64,000 nt of DNA, taken from a virus. The DNA lies in the IMG/VR virus record IMGVR_UViG_3300005529_000008, positions 1 through 64,000 of that record; one strand, written 5' to 3'. The first letter of the stretch is position 1; every line of letters begins with the position of its first letter. A program made the translations under genes and the position numbers. Below are positions 39,574 to 47,447 of the stretch, piece after piece. The notes under the pieces were generated by a model. The model worked only from the letters and a program-made list of their open reading frames with translations. It ran no database searches and was not told the DNA's origin.

Positions 39574-40827
39574 ATGAAAAATTTTCTCAGCAAGTTTCTC
39601 CTGATCGTTGCCGGGTTGTTCGGCGCGACAACGTTCGGTCATGCACAAGGTAGCTGTATATTCTTCCCACTCCCTGGCGAGTATCAGAACCAGCCTAATG
39701 CGACGAACGTGTATCGGGTGGCGAGCGGTATCAATGCTAGCGGCACACCCGTCACAACCACGCCTATCTCAACCGACTCCACGCTTGCGACGACCGTGAC
39801 ACAACCCGCGAACGTTCCTCAGTCCGGTTCCGCGTTGCAAATCTGCGCCCCAGCCGGCCCGTATACGATTCAGTTTAATACTTCGAACGTAGGTGGGGGA
39901 TTTTTTAACTATAACTTCATCATCCCCGCAGACGCGACGAAGACTGTGGCGAGCGTATTTAAGGTGGTGGATGGCACCGATAACACAAAAGTTATCGTAT
40001 TTCAAAGCTCTGGCGCCACGACCGCGACAACTCTCACCCTCGCGGATAGCTCCACTGTCAATCGCACGCTGACCTTCCCCGATGCGACCGACACGTTGGT
40101 AGGTAAGGCCACGACCGATACGTTGACGAATAAGACTCTGACTTCGCCCGTTATCGCGACGGGACTTACTGCGTCTGGCTCGGCTGCCAACGATTTTAGC
40201 GGCTCGACTGGCGCGTTTAAGCCTAGCACCGGCACCTTTACCTTCCAAGCTACTGCGGTGGCTGCGTCGGCTGGCGCGAATAACTTTGATCTTTCCGCTA
40301 GCTCGGGAACGTTTAAGACGACAACTGGCGTGGGTACGTTTGGTGGATCGTCTAACTCCTTCTCCGGAGCGGTGACAATTACTCCGACCGCCTCGTTGAC
40401 GTTAGGCACGGCTGGCTCAGCCGTGGGACAGGCAATTTTCAACAACGCCACCTCTGGCACTATTACCCTCGCCCCGCCCACCGGCGCGTTGGGCAGCGTG
40501 ACTGCGCAGCTCCCCGACACTACGGGTGGAATGCCGGTTGTGATTAACTGCGGTGCGGTGGCTGCGGCTGGTGCGTGTGCCAATACGAATACCAACGGCA
40601 CGGCGCATATTTTCTACGGGCTATTCACGTTGTCCGGTAACTCCTCGCTGGCAACCGGACTCTCCCCCGCCTTTACCTCTACCACCTCCTTCGCGTGTAA
40701 CGGAACTACATCCACCGGCACTGCCGCGACGATCAAAATCGCCAACACCTCCGCTTCTACGATCACCATCACTAATCCGGGTGGCGGTGCGACGGATACG
40801 GTGAGTGTTATCTGCATCGGGAATTAA
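39574..40827 (+). CDS. secreted tail-fibre-like repeat protein
   Basis: A 417-residue protein. The ATG at 39574 follows AAAGGA; an upstream in-frame ATG (39550) is possible. Residues 1-25 are a Sec signal peptide (MKNFLSKFLLIVAGLFGATT, cleavage after HAQ). The mature part is Thr/Ser/Ala/Gly-rich with the fibre motif FPDATDTLVGKATTDTLTNK then TLTSPVI, found in many phage tail fibres. A signal peptide on such a protein is odd: it would be exported before assembly, perhaps as a decoy or surface protein. Late motif upstream, terminator downstream. Confidence 0.7.
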   Translation: MKNFLSKFLLIVAGLFGATTFGHAQGSCIFFPLPGEYQNQPNATNVYRVASGINASGTPVTTTPISTDSTLATTVTQPANVPQSGSALQICAPAGPYTIQFNTSNVGGGFFNYNFIIPADATKTVASVFKVVDGTDNTKVIVFQSSGATTATTLTLADSSTVNRTLTFPDATDTLVGKATTDTLTNKTLTSPVIATGLTASGSAANDFSGSTGAFKPSTGTFTFQATAVAASAGANNFDLSASSGTFKTTTGVGTFGGSSNSFSGAVTITPTASLTLGTAGSAVGQAIFNNATSGTITLAPPTGALGSVTAQLPDTTGGMPVVINCGAVAAAGACANTNTNGTAHIFYGLFTLSGNSSLATGLSPAFTSTTSFACNGTTSTGTAATIKIANTSASTITITNPGGGATDTVSVICIGN

Positions 40828-40858
40828 GACACGCCACCCAAAAGAGTGTGTAGAAGAA

Positions 40859-40884
40859 GGGCCGTTTGAAACGCGGCCCTTTTT
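40859..40884 (+). terminator. Rho-independent terminator
   Basis: GGGCCG (40859-40864) and CGGCCC (40874-40879), 9-base loop, then TTTTT. Ends the transcript of the secreted fibre-like gene before TerL. Confidence 0.85.
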
Positions 40885-40905
40885 CATTTCCCCACACCAC
40901 CTCGC

Positions 40906-40921
40906 GATAAAATAGAGCTAG
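40906..40921 (+). promoter_or_regulatory. late promoter motif, leaderless terL
   Basis: GA-TAAAATA-GAGC-TAG, with the terL ATG starting at the very next base. No ribosome site is possible, so terL mRNA is predicted leaderless. Confidence 0.75.
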
Positions 40922-42499
40922 ATGCCCGCAACGTCTTCCAAATTAAAACTCACCGGCTCTCAAAGCGTCTTCCTCGACTTTCCTCGACCTGGCCAGTGCG
41001 ATAAGCAATATAACGTTTATCAGCAGATGGTGGTGGGAGGATGGGCGAGCGGTAAGTCTTGGTCGGGTATTCAGAAGATTCTCTACCTCTCCGCGCTATT
41101 CCCCGGCAACGAATGTATGATCTGCCGCTTGCACGGCGCGGATCTTGAGAAGACCGTGATACCGGAGTTTTTTAAGCAATGTCCTCCGGGGTGGGTGCGG
41201 AAGATTCGTAATCGCGATCGTTCAAATATGATCGTGCATTTCGTGAACGGCAGTATCTTATACTTCCAGCATATTCGAGACGCAGCACAGAAAGGCACTA
41301 AGACACGTATCACGGGACATAACTTGGGCGCGTTTCTTGTTGAGCAGGCGGAGGAAATATCCCGCGAAGAGTGGATGGCGCTTTGCGGTCGGTTGCGCAA
41401 TACACGGGCGAAGGTGCGGTTCGCGCTTGGCAATGCTAACCCTGCGGGGCGAGATTGGATTCAGCAGGATTTTTTCCCGAATTGGAAGGCGCTTGATCCC
41501 CGGCGCGGTGTGTATTTCCGCACGTATGTGAAGGGGAACCGAATCGGGATACACGTTGATTCCGAAGAAAATCGCGTTTCCAATGGCGGTTTCGTAGACG
41601 ATGCATTTTACGATAACGTAATCGCGAATTCCACGCAGGAATTTGTGGACCGTTATGTACATGCGAGCTTTGCCGATTTTACTGGGAAAGTTTATAAAGA
41701 ATTTTCTGAAACCTCGGTACATAATATTGAGCCTCTGCCGCGCATACCGGACGGGTGGGAGTGTATTGGCGGGATTGATGTGGGCGGGGCGTGCGCGTGG
41801 TCGGTGTTGAAGGTGTACGTTGATAATGCGAAGAATTTAATCGTGGCAGGGGAGTTTGATAAGGCAACGCCGCTCGTAACGGATGTGGCGATGTGGATTA
41901 AGGCGAATATGCCGTGGGACGATCCCCGGACGACGTTTATAATTGACCCGGAGAATAAAGTCGCAAGCGCCGATCTTGCTGAATTTGGAATCTATACGCG
42001 ACCGGCGTGGAAGGGCGTGATTACGAATATCCAGCGCGTTTCGGGGTATTTGCATTGTGTGAAAGGCCGGCGCGCGCCACAATGGTTACACGATTACGAT
42101 CCTGAACACGCGGCGAGGTGCGAGCGCGATGGCACGCCGCGTTTATTCGTGTATAGCGCCTGTACAACCTTCCGTAAAGAACACGACTCGGTGGTGTGGG
42201 ACGATAAGCGCGTTAATCAGATTAAGAAAACGAAGACGGAACGCTACGATTCGGTGGATTGTGCGCAGTATATCGTGGCCACCCGGCCCGAGGCAAGGGA
42301 GTTGGCCGCGACGGAAGACCCCCGTATTGTGGAGATGCGCAAGGTGTCACCCCTCGCAGCACGGGAAATGCTAGAGGAACAACGTCTTATCGCGCAAATT
42401 AAAGCGCGGCAGGAGGGGCGTGGCACGGCGGAGATGTTTTGCGATTTTGACGATGGTGGGGGCGCGAGACAGTACGCAGAGGTGCCGTATTATGATTAG
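40922..42499 (+). CDS. terL: terminase large subunit
   Basis: A 525-residue packaging motor. Walker A GGWASGKS (39-46), Walker B LGAFLVEQAEEI (135-146, with E-E), a coupling motif around FALGNANPAG (Asn), and the RNase H-like nuclease with CIGGIDVGGACAW near residue 280, FIIDPENK and the late acidic YDSVDCAQY. It powers DNA packaging and cuts concatemers. Start ATG directly follows a late promoter motif. No confident small subunit gene was found nearby. Confidence 0.92.
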   Translation: MPATSSKLKLTGSQSVFLDFPRPGQCDKQYNVYQQMVVGGWASGKSWSGIQKILYLSALFPGNECMICRLHGADLEKTVIPEFFKQCPPGWVRKIRNRDRSNMIVHFVNGSILYFQHIRDAAQKGTKTRITGHNLGAFLVEQAEEISREEWMALCGRLRNTRAKVRFALGNANPAGRDWIQQDFFPNWKALDPRRGVYFRTYVKGNRIGIHVDSEENRVSNGGFVDDAFYDNVIANSTQEFVDRYVHASFADFTGKVYKEFSETSVHNIEPLPRIPDGWECIGGIDVGGACAWSVLKVYVDNAKNLIVAGEFDKATPLVTDVAMWIKANMPWDDPRTTFIIDPENKVASADLAEFGIYTRPAWKGVITNIQRVSGYLHCVKGRRAPQWLHDYDPEHAARCERDGTPRLFVYSACTTFRKEHDSVVWDDKRVNQIKKTKTERYDSVDCAQYIVATRPEARELAATEDPRIVEMRKVSPLAAREMLEEQRLIAQIKARQEGRGTAEMFCDFDDGGGARQYAEVPYYD

Positions 42500-42513
42500 C
42501 GCGTTTTTACTGC

Positions 42514-42529
42514 GATAAAATATATCTAG
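42514..42529 (+). promoter_or_regulatory. late promoter motif
   Basis: GA-TAAAATA-TATC-TAG, 17 bases before the gene at 42546. Confidence 0.7.
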
Positions 42530-42545
42530 TAGCGAGTTTCGAATT

Positions 42546-42917
42546 ATGGCGAAAAAATCGGCAAAATTGGGTAAAAATCGCACCAAGCGGGGAAGACCAC
42601 GTAAAGAAGTGTTCTTACAGGTCTCCCAGCGCGAATACGACTCGTGGCTCGCGCAAATCGAGCACTGGCAGGGGATGTTTGAGCGTGAGCAGCGCCGTGC
42701 TGATGCGCTGGTGGATCAGGTTTTAGTGGAGGGTGGGCGTGCGCCGGTTTCACACGTTGAGAATCGTGCTGGTACGGTCGATATGCAAAAAGCGGCGCGG
42801 GAAATGTTCGAGCAGATGAACGTGGCGATGTCGGATGGGGATGGGAGTGATTTTATCGATGAGAACGATATGGTGCGGATTGCGCCGGATGCCGTAGCGG
42901 CCCTTGGGGGTAAGTGA
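42546..42917 (+). CDS. hypothetical protein before portal
   Basis: A 123-residue protein: very basic start (MAKKSAKLGKNRTKRGRPRK), then a helical region with EYDSWLAQIEHWQGMFEREQ. Basic tail plus coiled helix could bind DNA, such as an atypical small terminase or head-completion protein; not established. Stop overlaps the portal ATG. Confidence 0.6.
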   Translation: MAKKSAKLGKNRTKRGRPRKEVFLQVSQREYDSWLAQIEHWQGMFEREQRRADALVDQVLVEGGRAPVSHVENRAGTVDMQKAAREMFEQMNVAMSDGDGSDFIDENDMVRIAPDAVAALGGK

Positions 42918-45409
42918 TGGCGGATATGATGAGTGCGGCGCTTGGGGCGTTGAGCGGTGGAGTAGGCGGTGCGGATAGCGGCGTGCCGGGGATTTCTGGC
43001 AGCACGGTCAAACCTCCCGCACCCGACCCGTATGAACTTTCGAAGGACAATAAGAAAGCCGCGTCGGATTTAATTGACAAGTATTTGAAAGTCAACGCTG
43101 CGACTCGCACGTCTTTCGAGTGGGGGTGGTTTCGAAATTTATGTTTACTCGCGGGCGCGCACGATATTGTGAAGTTGCAGGGCCAGGTAAAAGTGCGCCC
43201 GATGCCCCGATATTACTCTCGCGTCTATACGAATAAAATCGCTGAGAAACACTCGCAACTTCTCTCCGCATTAATGACGGGCCGCGTACCGATCAAACAC
43301 TCCCCCGCGACCGATGATGATAAGGCGCGTGGCACGGCGGAGGTGGCGGAGCGCGTACGCGAGGTAATTTACGCCGAAGCAAAACTCGATTATAAGGAAA
43401 ATGAAGCGGGAAGTTGGTTCTGGGCCACGGGTAATGTATTTATGCACCCGTATTATTCGTATGATGAGCGGCATGGCACTACGGAAGTTCCAAAGTTAGA
43501 GTGTCCGACGTGTAAGGAGACGTTTAGCACAAGTGAAGTTGAAGAACCGGGTGTTGAGGATGAACAGGACGAGCAAGCCGCGTCTCCTCCCGCGCCAAAC
43601 TGCCCAACTTGTGCCGCGCAGGGCGTAGCCTCACCGCTCGGTCCGTCCGAAGAAGTAGATCTTCTTCCAATCGGCGCACTATGCGCGGATGTGCTTTCGC
43701 CGTTCGAAATACGTGGTGATTTGCGGATTCGTGACGTGCGAGATTGGAACTGGTTTATCCGTGTGAGACGGTACGATTTATCTTACGCACAGGAGACGCT
43801 GGGTTATAAGGGTGGCGAGGAGGATAATGTCGATACCGGTAACACGCTTTCGCAACACTACCTTGATGTGATTGCGGCGCTTAACGAGCAATTCAATCCG
43901 CAAGGAGGTTTTGGCGGGTTAGGAAGCACGAATCAGGGTTCGCAGAAAGTGCCGAAAGTTACCGCATATGAGCTTTATATGCTGCCGAACGCGCAGTTTC
44001 CGCAGGGACTTTGCGTGGTACGAATTGGCAAGGAAGCGTCGAACGTTACACAAATAGTGCCGTTAGATTCTGAATATGGCGCGGGTGTGAAGAAGGGTAA
44101 GAAATTTCTCCCGCTCGTGCATGGTCGCGCCGAGACATTATGCGGGCGGATGTGGGGGAAGACTCCGCTTGATGATGTGGTGCCGTTACAGTATTTTCGC
44201 AATCGTGTGGAACGTGCGCTTGATACTGAATATAAGCGGATGGTCAATTCACTGTGGATGAATCCCAAGGGATCGGGCGTTGATAACTTCACCGGCGAAG
44301 GCGGCCAAGTAATGACGTATAACCCGATGGTGTTGGGAGGTACGGCGGTTGCGAAGCCCGAGAGATTAGTGCCGCAACTTCAATATCTTCAGTATTACAT
44401 TGAGTTTCTAAAATATCTTGACGATCAGATTGAACGAGTATCACTCACATATTTTCTTGCTGGGGGCCAAGCGCCGGCTGGGGTAGACGCCGCTAGCGCG
44501 TTGAATTTACTCGATCAGCGTAGTAAGCGCGCACTCTCACCAGCTACCCGCGAATGGGCGAAGATGTGGTTGCAGCTTGATGAGATGATGTTGGAGCTGG
44601 CGAGAAAGCACTGGGGCGATCGTCGTATCAATGTAGCGACTGGTAAAAATACGGCGTGGGAAGTCCAGTCGTTTATGGCGTCCGATTTAGTGGGCGCAAT
44701 TACGATGGAGATTGATTATGAGGCGCTATTTCCCAAGTCTGAAGCCACCACGCACGCGATGATTACGCAACTCATTCAGGGCGGCGTTATTAATCCGCAA
44801 GACCCCGAACAGAAGTATGAAGTATTACGAGTGTTCGGATTCTTAAAAATGCAGGGCGATGTGAACGATCATACGAAGGTGGCGCAGCGCGAGAACGATG
44901 AGTATATGAAGTCGATTCAGACAGGCGCGCCTAAGTTACCCCAGATGATACCGATGGTTGATAATTCAATGATTCACATTAAGGAGCATATCAAGCTGGG
45001 CACAACACAGGAGTTTCGCGCGTTGCCGCCACAGCTACAACAGCCGATGTTGGAGCACATACAGGCGCATTTTGTGGAGGAGGGACAGAAGCGTGCGTTG
45101 TTGGCAGAGATGCAAGTCAACCCTGATGCGCCAGGAGCGACCGATATTACAGGAGCGGATGCACAGGCCGCGTTGGGTGGTGCGAGCCAGGTGATACAGG
45201 CGGCGCAGCAAGGTGGCGCAAGTGCGCAACAGTCTCCAAATGGGTCGGGGCGGGTGGGGAATCAAGTGGGGAGTCGGACGCCGAAGGGTACGACAGGAAA
45301 CGGGCCGAATCAAGCTGCGGCGACACAAGCGCGGCAGAAACAGGTTATGACACAGCCGATACCAGACCCAGCGCAAGAAGCCGCGAAGTCGATATTTGGG
45401 AGCGGGTAA
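42917..45409 (+). CDS. portal protein
   Basis: An 830-residue protein of the large podovirus portal type. Recognised features: PRYYSRVYTNKIAEKHSQLL near the start, the stem/wing stretch RVERALDTEYKRMVNSLWMN, GGTAVAKPERLVPQLQYLQY and AGVDAASALNLLDQRSKRAL, which precede the long C-terminal barrel and a disordered Gly/Gln end. An insert near residue 195 holds two C-x2-C knuckles (CPTCKETF and CPTCAAQG) separated by an acidic linker, unusual for a portal. It forms the dodecameric DNA channel at one capsid vertex. Confidence 0.85.
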   Translation: MADMMSAALGALSGGVGGADSGVPGISGSTVKPPAPDPYELSKDNKKAASDLIDKYLKVNAATRTSFEWGWFRNLCLLAGAHDIVKLQGQVKVRPMPRYYSRVYTNKIAEKHSQLLSALMTGRVPIKHSPATDDDKARGTAEVAERVREVIYAEAKLDYKENEAGSWFWATGNVFMHPYYSYDERHGTTEVPKLECPTCKETFSTSEVEEPGVEDEQDEQAASPPAPNCPTCAAQGVASPLGPSEEVDLLPIGALCADVLSPFEIRGDLRIRDVRDWNWFIRVRRYDLSYAQETLGYKGGEEDNVDTGNTLSQHYLDVIAALNEQFNPQGGFGGLGSTNQGSQKVPKVTAYELYMLPNAQFPQGLCVVRIGKEASNVTQIVPLDSEYGAGVKKGKKFLPLVHGRAETLCGRMWGKTPLDDVVPLQYFRNRVERALDTEYKRMVNSLWMNPKGSGVDNFTGEGGQVMTYNPMVLGGTAVAKPERLVPQLQYLQYYIEFLKYLDDQIERVSLTYFLAGGQAPAGVDAASALNLLDQRSKRALSPATREWAKMWLQLDEMMLELARKHWGDRRINVATGKNTAWEVQSFMASDLVGAITMEIDYEALFPKSEATTHAMITQLIQGGVINPQDPEQKYEVLRVFGFLKMQGDVNDHTKVAQRENDEYMKSIQTGAPKLPQMIPMVDNSMIHIKEHIKLGTTQEFRALPPQLQQPMLEHIQAHFVEEGQKRALLAEMQVNPDAPGATDITGADAQAALGGASQVIQAAQQGGASAQQSPNGSGRVGNQVGSRTPKGTTGNGPNQAAATQARQKQVMTQPIPDPAQEAAKSIFGSG

Positions 45410-45420
45410 AATAAATTTAG
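45405..45420 (+). promoter_or_regulatory. late promoter motif
   Basis: GG-TAAAATA-AATT-TAG, overlapping the portal stop, 11 bases before the next gene. Confidence 0.65.
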
Positions 45421-45431
45421 TGAGGTGAGTG

Positions 45432-45617
45432 GTGCCAGCGGTATCGGAAGCGCAAAGAAAACTGTTCGCAATTGCCGAACATGAGCCGGGGAAGTTGCAC
45501 AGTGAGAATAAAGGCTTAGCGAAGCTGGGGCATAAGACTCTGCACGATTTCGCTGCCACGCCTGAGAAAAATCTCCCCGAGCGCAAGAATATATTGTCGA
45601 AACTAGGAAGGAAATAA
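45432..45617 (+). CDS. DUF3008-like small protein
   Basis: A 61-residue protein from GTG 45432 with GAGG upstream: MPAVSEAQRKLFAIAEHEPG, then LHDFAATPEKNLPE, a small basic phage family (DUF3008-like). It ends LSKLGRK, shared with the next gene. Possibly head-internal. Confidence 0.7.
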   Translation: MPAVSEAQRKLFAIAEHEPGKLHSENKGLAKLGHKTLHDFAATPEKNLPERKNILSKLGRK

Positions 45618-45620
45618 CGG

Positions 45621-45869
45621 ATGAAACTTGATACGAAATCCCGCAATGCGATTGACGATAAAGACTTCGCCCTTCCCGGTCGTCGCTATCCGGTGGAGGA
45701 CGAGAGTCACGCCAGAAATGCTCTCTCACGTATCGGTCAATTCGGATCGCCCGAGGAAAAGTCGAAGGTCCGTGCGAAGGTTCATTCAAAATATCCCGAT
45801 ATTGGCGCGAACGACCACGATGAAGACGATAAGCCAAAGAATATGCTCGCGAAACTGGGCCGTAAGTAA
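45621..45869 (+). CDS. DUF6582-like small protein
   Basis: An 82-residue protein with SHARNALSRIGQFGSPEEKS then VRAKVHSKYPDIG, the conserved core of a family common in phages and genomic islands. Ends LAKLGRK like its neighbour. Role unknown. Confidence 0.75.
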   Translation: MKLDTKSRNAIDDKDFALPGRRYPVEDESHARNALSRIGQFGSPEEKSKVRAKVHSKYPDIGANDHDEDDKPKNMLAKLGRK

Positions 45870-45878
45870 GGTACGACA

Positions 45879-46484
45879 ATGCTAGAAAATCTCGGACGTT
45901 CGCGCACCGCGTCAACTTCGCAACTCGTCACGATAACTTTCGCGCCCAAGCTTGGCGCGGATGGTCTTTATGAAGATACCGGCACGTATGATGAGGTGTT
46001 GGAAGCGCATATACGGGAGGGCATTGCGAATGCCTTCCACTATGCGGAGCCGGGAGTGGGGAATGGACGCACGTTCGATCCGAAAGGTACGTATTTATGT
46101 CGCGATTGTAATAAGTTCAAACGCGATGCGGCGGGATGCACGCTCGTACAGGGTAAAGTCTCCCCCGACCACGGCAGTTCGGAACACTGGGAGAATAAAT
46201 TCCTCGGAGATCACGAGCAGGATTATCCAGAGTCTTTAAAGCTCAATAAAGAGGACGCATCTTATGGCGAGCGTCCCGACGGACATTTCGGATGTGGGGG
46301 CGGGTGTGAGTATGCGGTGCGCGCCAGGAAAGCCGACTCACAAGGCCGTGCGTTATTCTGCCGGCGCCACGCCACGCGTGTTATGGCGCTCGCGTGTTGT
46401 AAGGCGAATTCGCGCGATGGTGATGTGGCGTTTGAAGAGAATGAGCCGGTGACGGTGGGCGAGGAGGGCAAGGAGGAGTCGTGA
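45879..46484 (+). CDS. Cys-rich protein, HiPIP-like pattern
   Basis: A 201-residue protein with YLCRDCNKFKRDAAGCTLV, then CGGGCEYAV, FCRRHATR and ACC; about nine cysteines. The first part resembles high-potential iron-sulphur-like domains found in some phage structural clusters. N-terminus is beta-rich (TSQLVTITFAPKLGADGLY). Role unknown. Confidence 0.6.
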   Translation: MLENLGRSRTASTSQLVTITFAPKLGADGLYEDTGTYDEVLEAHIREGIANAFHYAEPGVGNGRTFDPKGTYLCRDCNKFKRDAAGCTLVQGKVSPDHGSSEHWENKFLGDHEQDYPESLKLNKEDASYGERPDGHFGCGGGCEYAVRARKADSQGRALFCRRHATRVMALACCKANSRDGDVAFEENEPVTVGEEGKEES

Positions 46485-46690
46485 AATATACACAAACGAG
46501 TTTTACGCTGCCAGTGTGCTCGCGCCCGATTTCGGATGAAGAGTATAAGAAGGCGGTGGGTGCTATCGAACCCGACTCAGCGCCACATGATAAACCTCGC
46601 CGTAATCTCTCCGCTCGGCGGCGGTTCCGATCGAAACGACCTCTCTCGCCTCAACTCCGAAAAGTTTCTCTACACGATTCGCTTCGATAA
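46481..46690 (+). CDS. short protein, possibly truncated
   Basis: A 69-residue frame from GTG 46481, AAGGAGG upstream and stop-start overlap. The first 30 residues (MKYTQTSFTLPVCSRPISDE) look natural; the last 35 are Arg/Ser-rich and overlap a good minus-strand gene by 128 bases. It may be the remnant of a longer gene cut by insertion of that gene. Confidence 0.4.
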   Translation: MKYTQTSFTLPVCSRPISDEEYKKAVGAIEPDSAPHDKPRRNLSARRRFRSKRPLSPQLRKVSLHDSLR

Positions 46691-46769
46691 GTTTCGTGTC
46701 GGGATGTTGGGCTTTATATCGTAGAAATTGGCCGTGATCTCCTGCAATTACGATGGTTGGTTTATTCAT
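46563..46769 (-). CDS. minus-strand small protein inserted in late region
   Basis: A 68-residue protein MNKPTIVIAGDHGQFLRYKA, followed by a helix-strand pattern like a small Rossmann-type fold. ATG 46769 lies 7 bases after a TAAAAT -10 box, with TTGACA 18 bases before that, so a leaderless mRNA is predicted; the -35 box is half of an operator palindrome. Looks like an independent insert. Confidence 0.65.
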   Translation of the reverse strand: MNKPTIVIAGDHGQFLRYKAQHPDTKLIEANRVEKLFGVEAREVVSIGTAAERRDYGEVYHVALSRVR

Positions 46770-46775
46770 TTAGAA

Positions 46776-46805
46776 ATTTTACCTCTCTTTTTCTTAATTT
46801 GTCAA
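46776..46805 (-). promoter_or_regulatory. sigma-70 type promoter, leaderless
   Basis: Minus strand TTGACA (46800-46805), 18-base spacer, TAAAAT (46776-46781). The -35 box is part of the palindrome at 46799. Confidence 0.65.
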
Positions 46806-46813
46806 ATCGACAA
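46799..46813. promoter_or_regulatory. 15-bp palindromic operator-like site
   Basis: TTGTCAA-A-TCGACAA, one mismatch, between a leftward promoter (overlapping) and a rightward TTGACA at 46838, 24 bases away. Confidence 0.6.
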
Positions 46814-46837
46814 TTCTCGTCCTGCCTAACTTTCCCC

Positions 46838-46867
46838 TTGACACCTTCCTCCCTACCATGCTACCTC
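46838..46867 (+). promoter_or_regulatory. promoter with TACC-type -10 box
   Basis: TTGACA (46838-46843), 18-base spacer, TACCTC (46862-46867) as part of ATGCTACC, same layout as at 34084. Confidence 0.4.
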
Positions 46868-46876
46868 GCCGGGTGC

Positions 46877-46892
46877 GATACAATAAATACAG
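46877..46892 (+). promoter_or_regulatory. late promoter motif
   Basis: GA-TACAATA-AATA-CAG, 13 bases before the structural gene at 46905. Confidence 0.55.
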
Positions 46893-46904
46893 AGGGACGA
46901 GACG

Positions 46905-47336
46905 ATGGCGATTGTAATTCACGAACAGAATGAAAAGATGCTGCGGTTGACAGTGCCCGGTACGCAGGCTGTTGCGGATCACTTGGATGTGTGCGTGATA
47001 CCGTTCGACGGCGTTATTCGCGGGATTTTGGCGCGACTTGATACGGCAGGCACTACCGGCACTCAAACCACCGATATTCTGCTCAACGGCGTGAGTATAT
47101 TCTCCGGCGCGACCCTCGTGAATTTTGCCAGTACCTCTCGCGTGCCTACGTATGGCGCTCTGACAACCAACCCGCCCAAGGTGAAGAAGGGCGATACGGT
47201 TCGATTGAATACGACTGCGGTACATAGCGGTACGGCTGGAAAGTCCCTGGCGATCGATATCACGATCCGGCGCGGACGGGCATCGCAGGAGGGGACGGAT
47301 TTTGATAGCGTTTCAGCGCGGTCTGATGCGATTTAA
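46905..47336 (+). CDS. structural protein, decoration-like
   Basis: A 143-residue beta-rich protein without catalytic motifs (TVPGTQAVADHLDVCVIPFD, KVKKGDTVRLNTTAV). Size and place before scaffold and capsid suggest a head decoration or fibre-type component. GAGGGACGAG before the ATG. Confidence 0.6.
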   Translation: MAIVIHEQNEKMLRLTVPGTQAVADHLDVCVIPFDGVIRGILARLDTAGTTGTQTTDILLNGVSIFSGATLVNFASTSRVPTYGALTTNPPKVKKGDTVRLNTTAVHSGTAGKSLAIDITIRRGRASQEGTDFDSVSARSDAI

Positions 47337-47428
47337 GTTTTGTAAGATTCGTGAGACGTTGTTCTCATAAAGTTTTGTAAGATGTGCGAACCCCAGTGCT
47401 ACTCACGCGGGGGATTTTGAAGTAAGTT

Positions 47429-47443
47429 GCGGGCTACTCCCGC
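47429..47443 (+). promoter_or_regulatory. leader hairpin, copy 1
   Basis: GCGGG-CTACT-CCCGC, a 5-bp stem with 5-base loop, just before the scaffold gene. An identical 15-mer precedes the gene at 50029. Confidence 0.55.
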
Positions 47444-47447
47444 AGAG

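Noticed and set aside
40002-40601. 199-codon minus-strand frame under the secreted fibre-like gene
   Set aside because: Produced by the repetitive Thr/Ala codons of the sense gene; no start signal.
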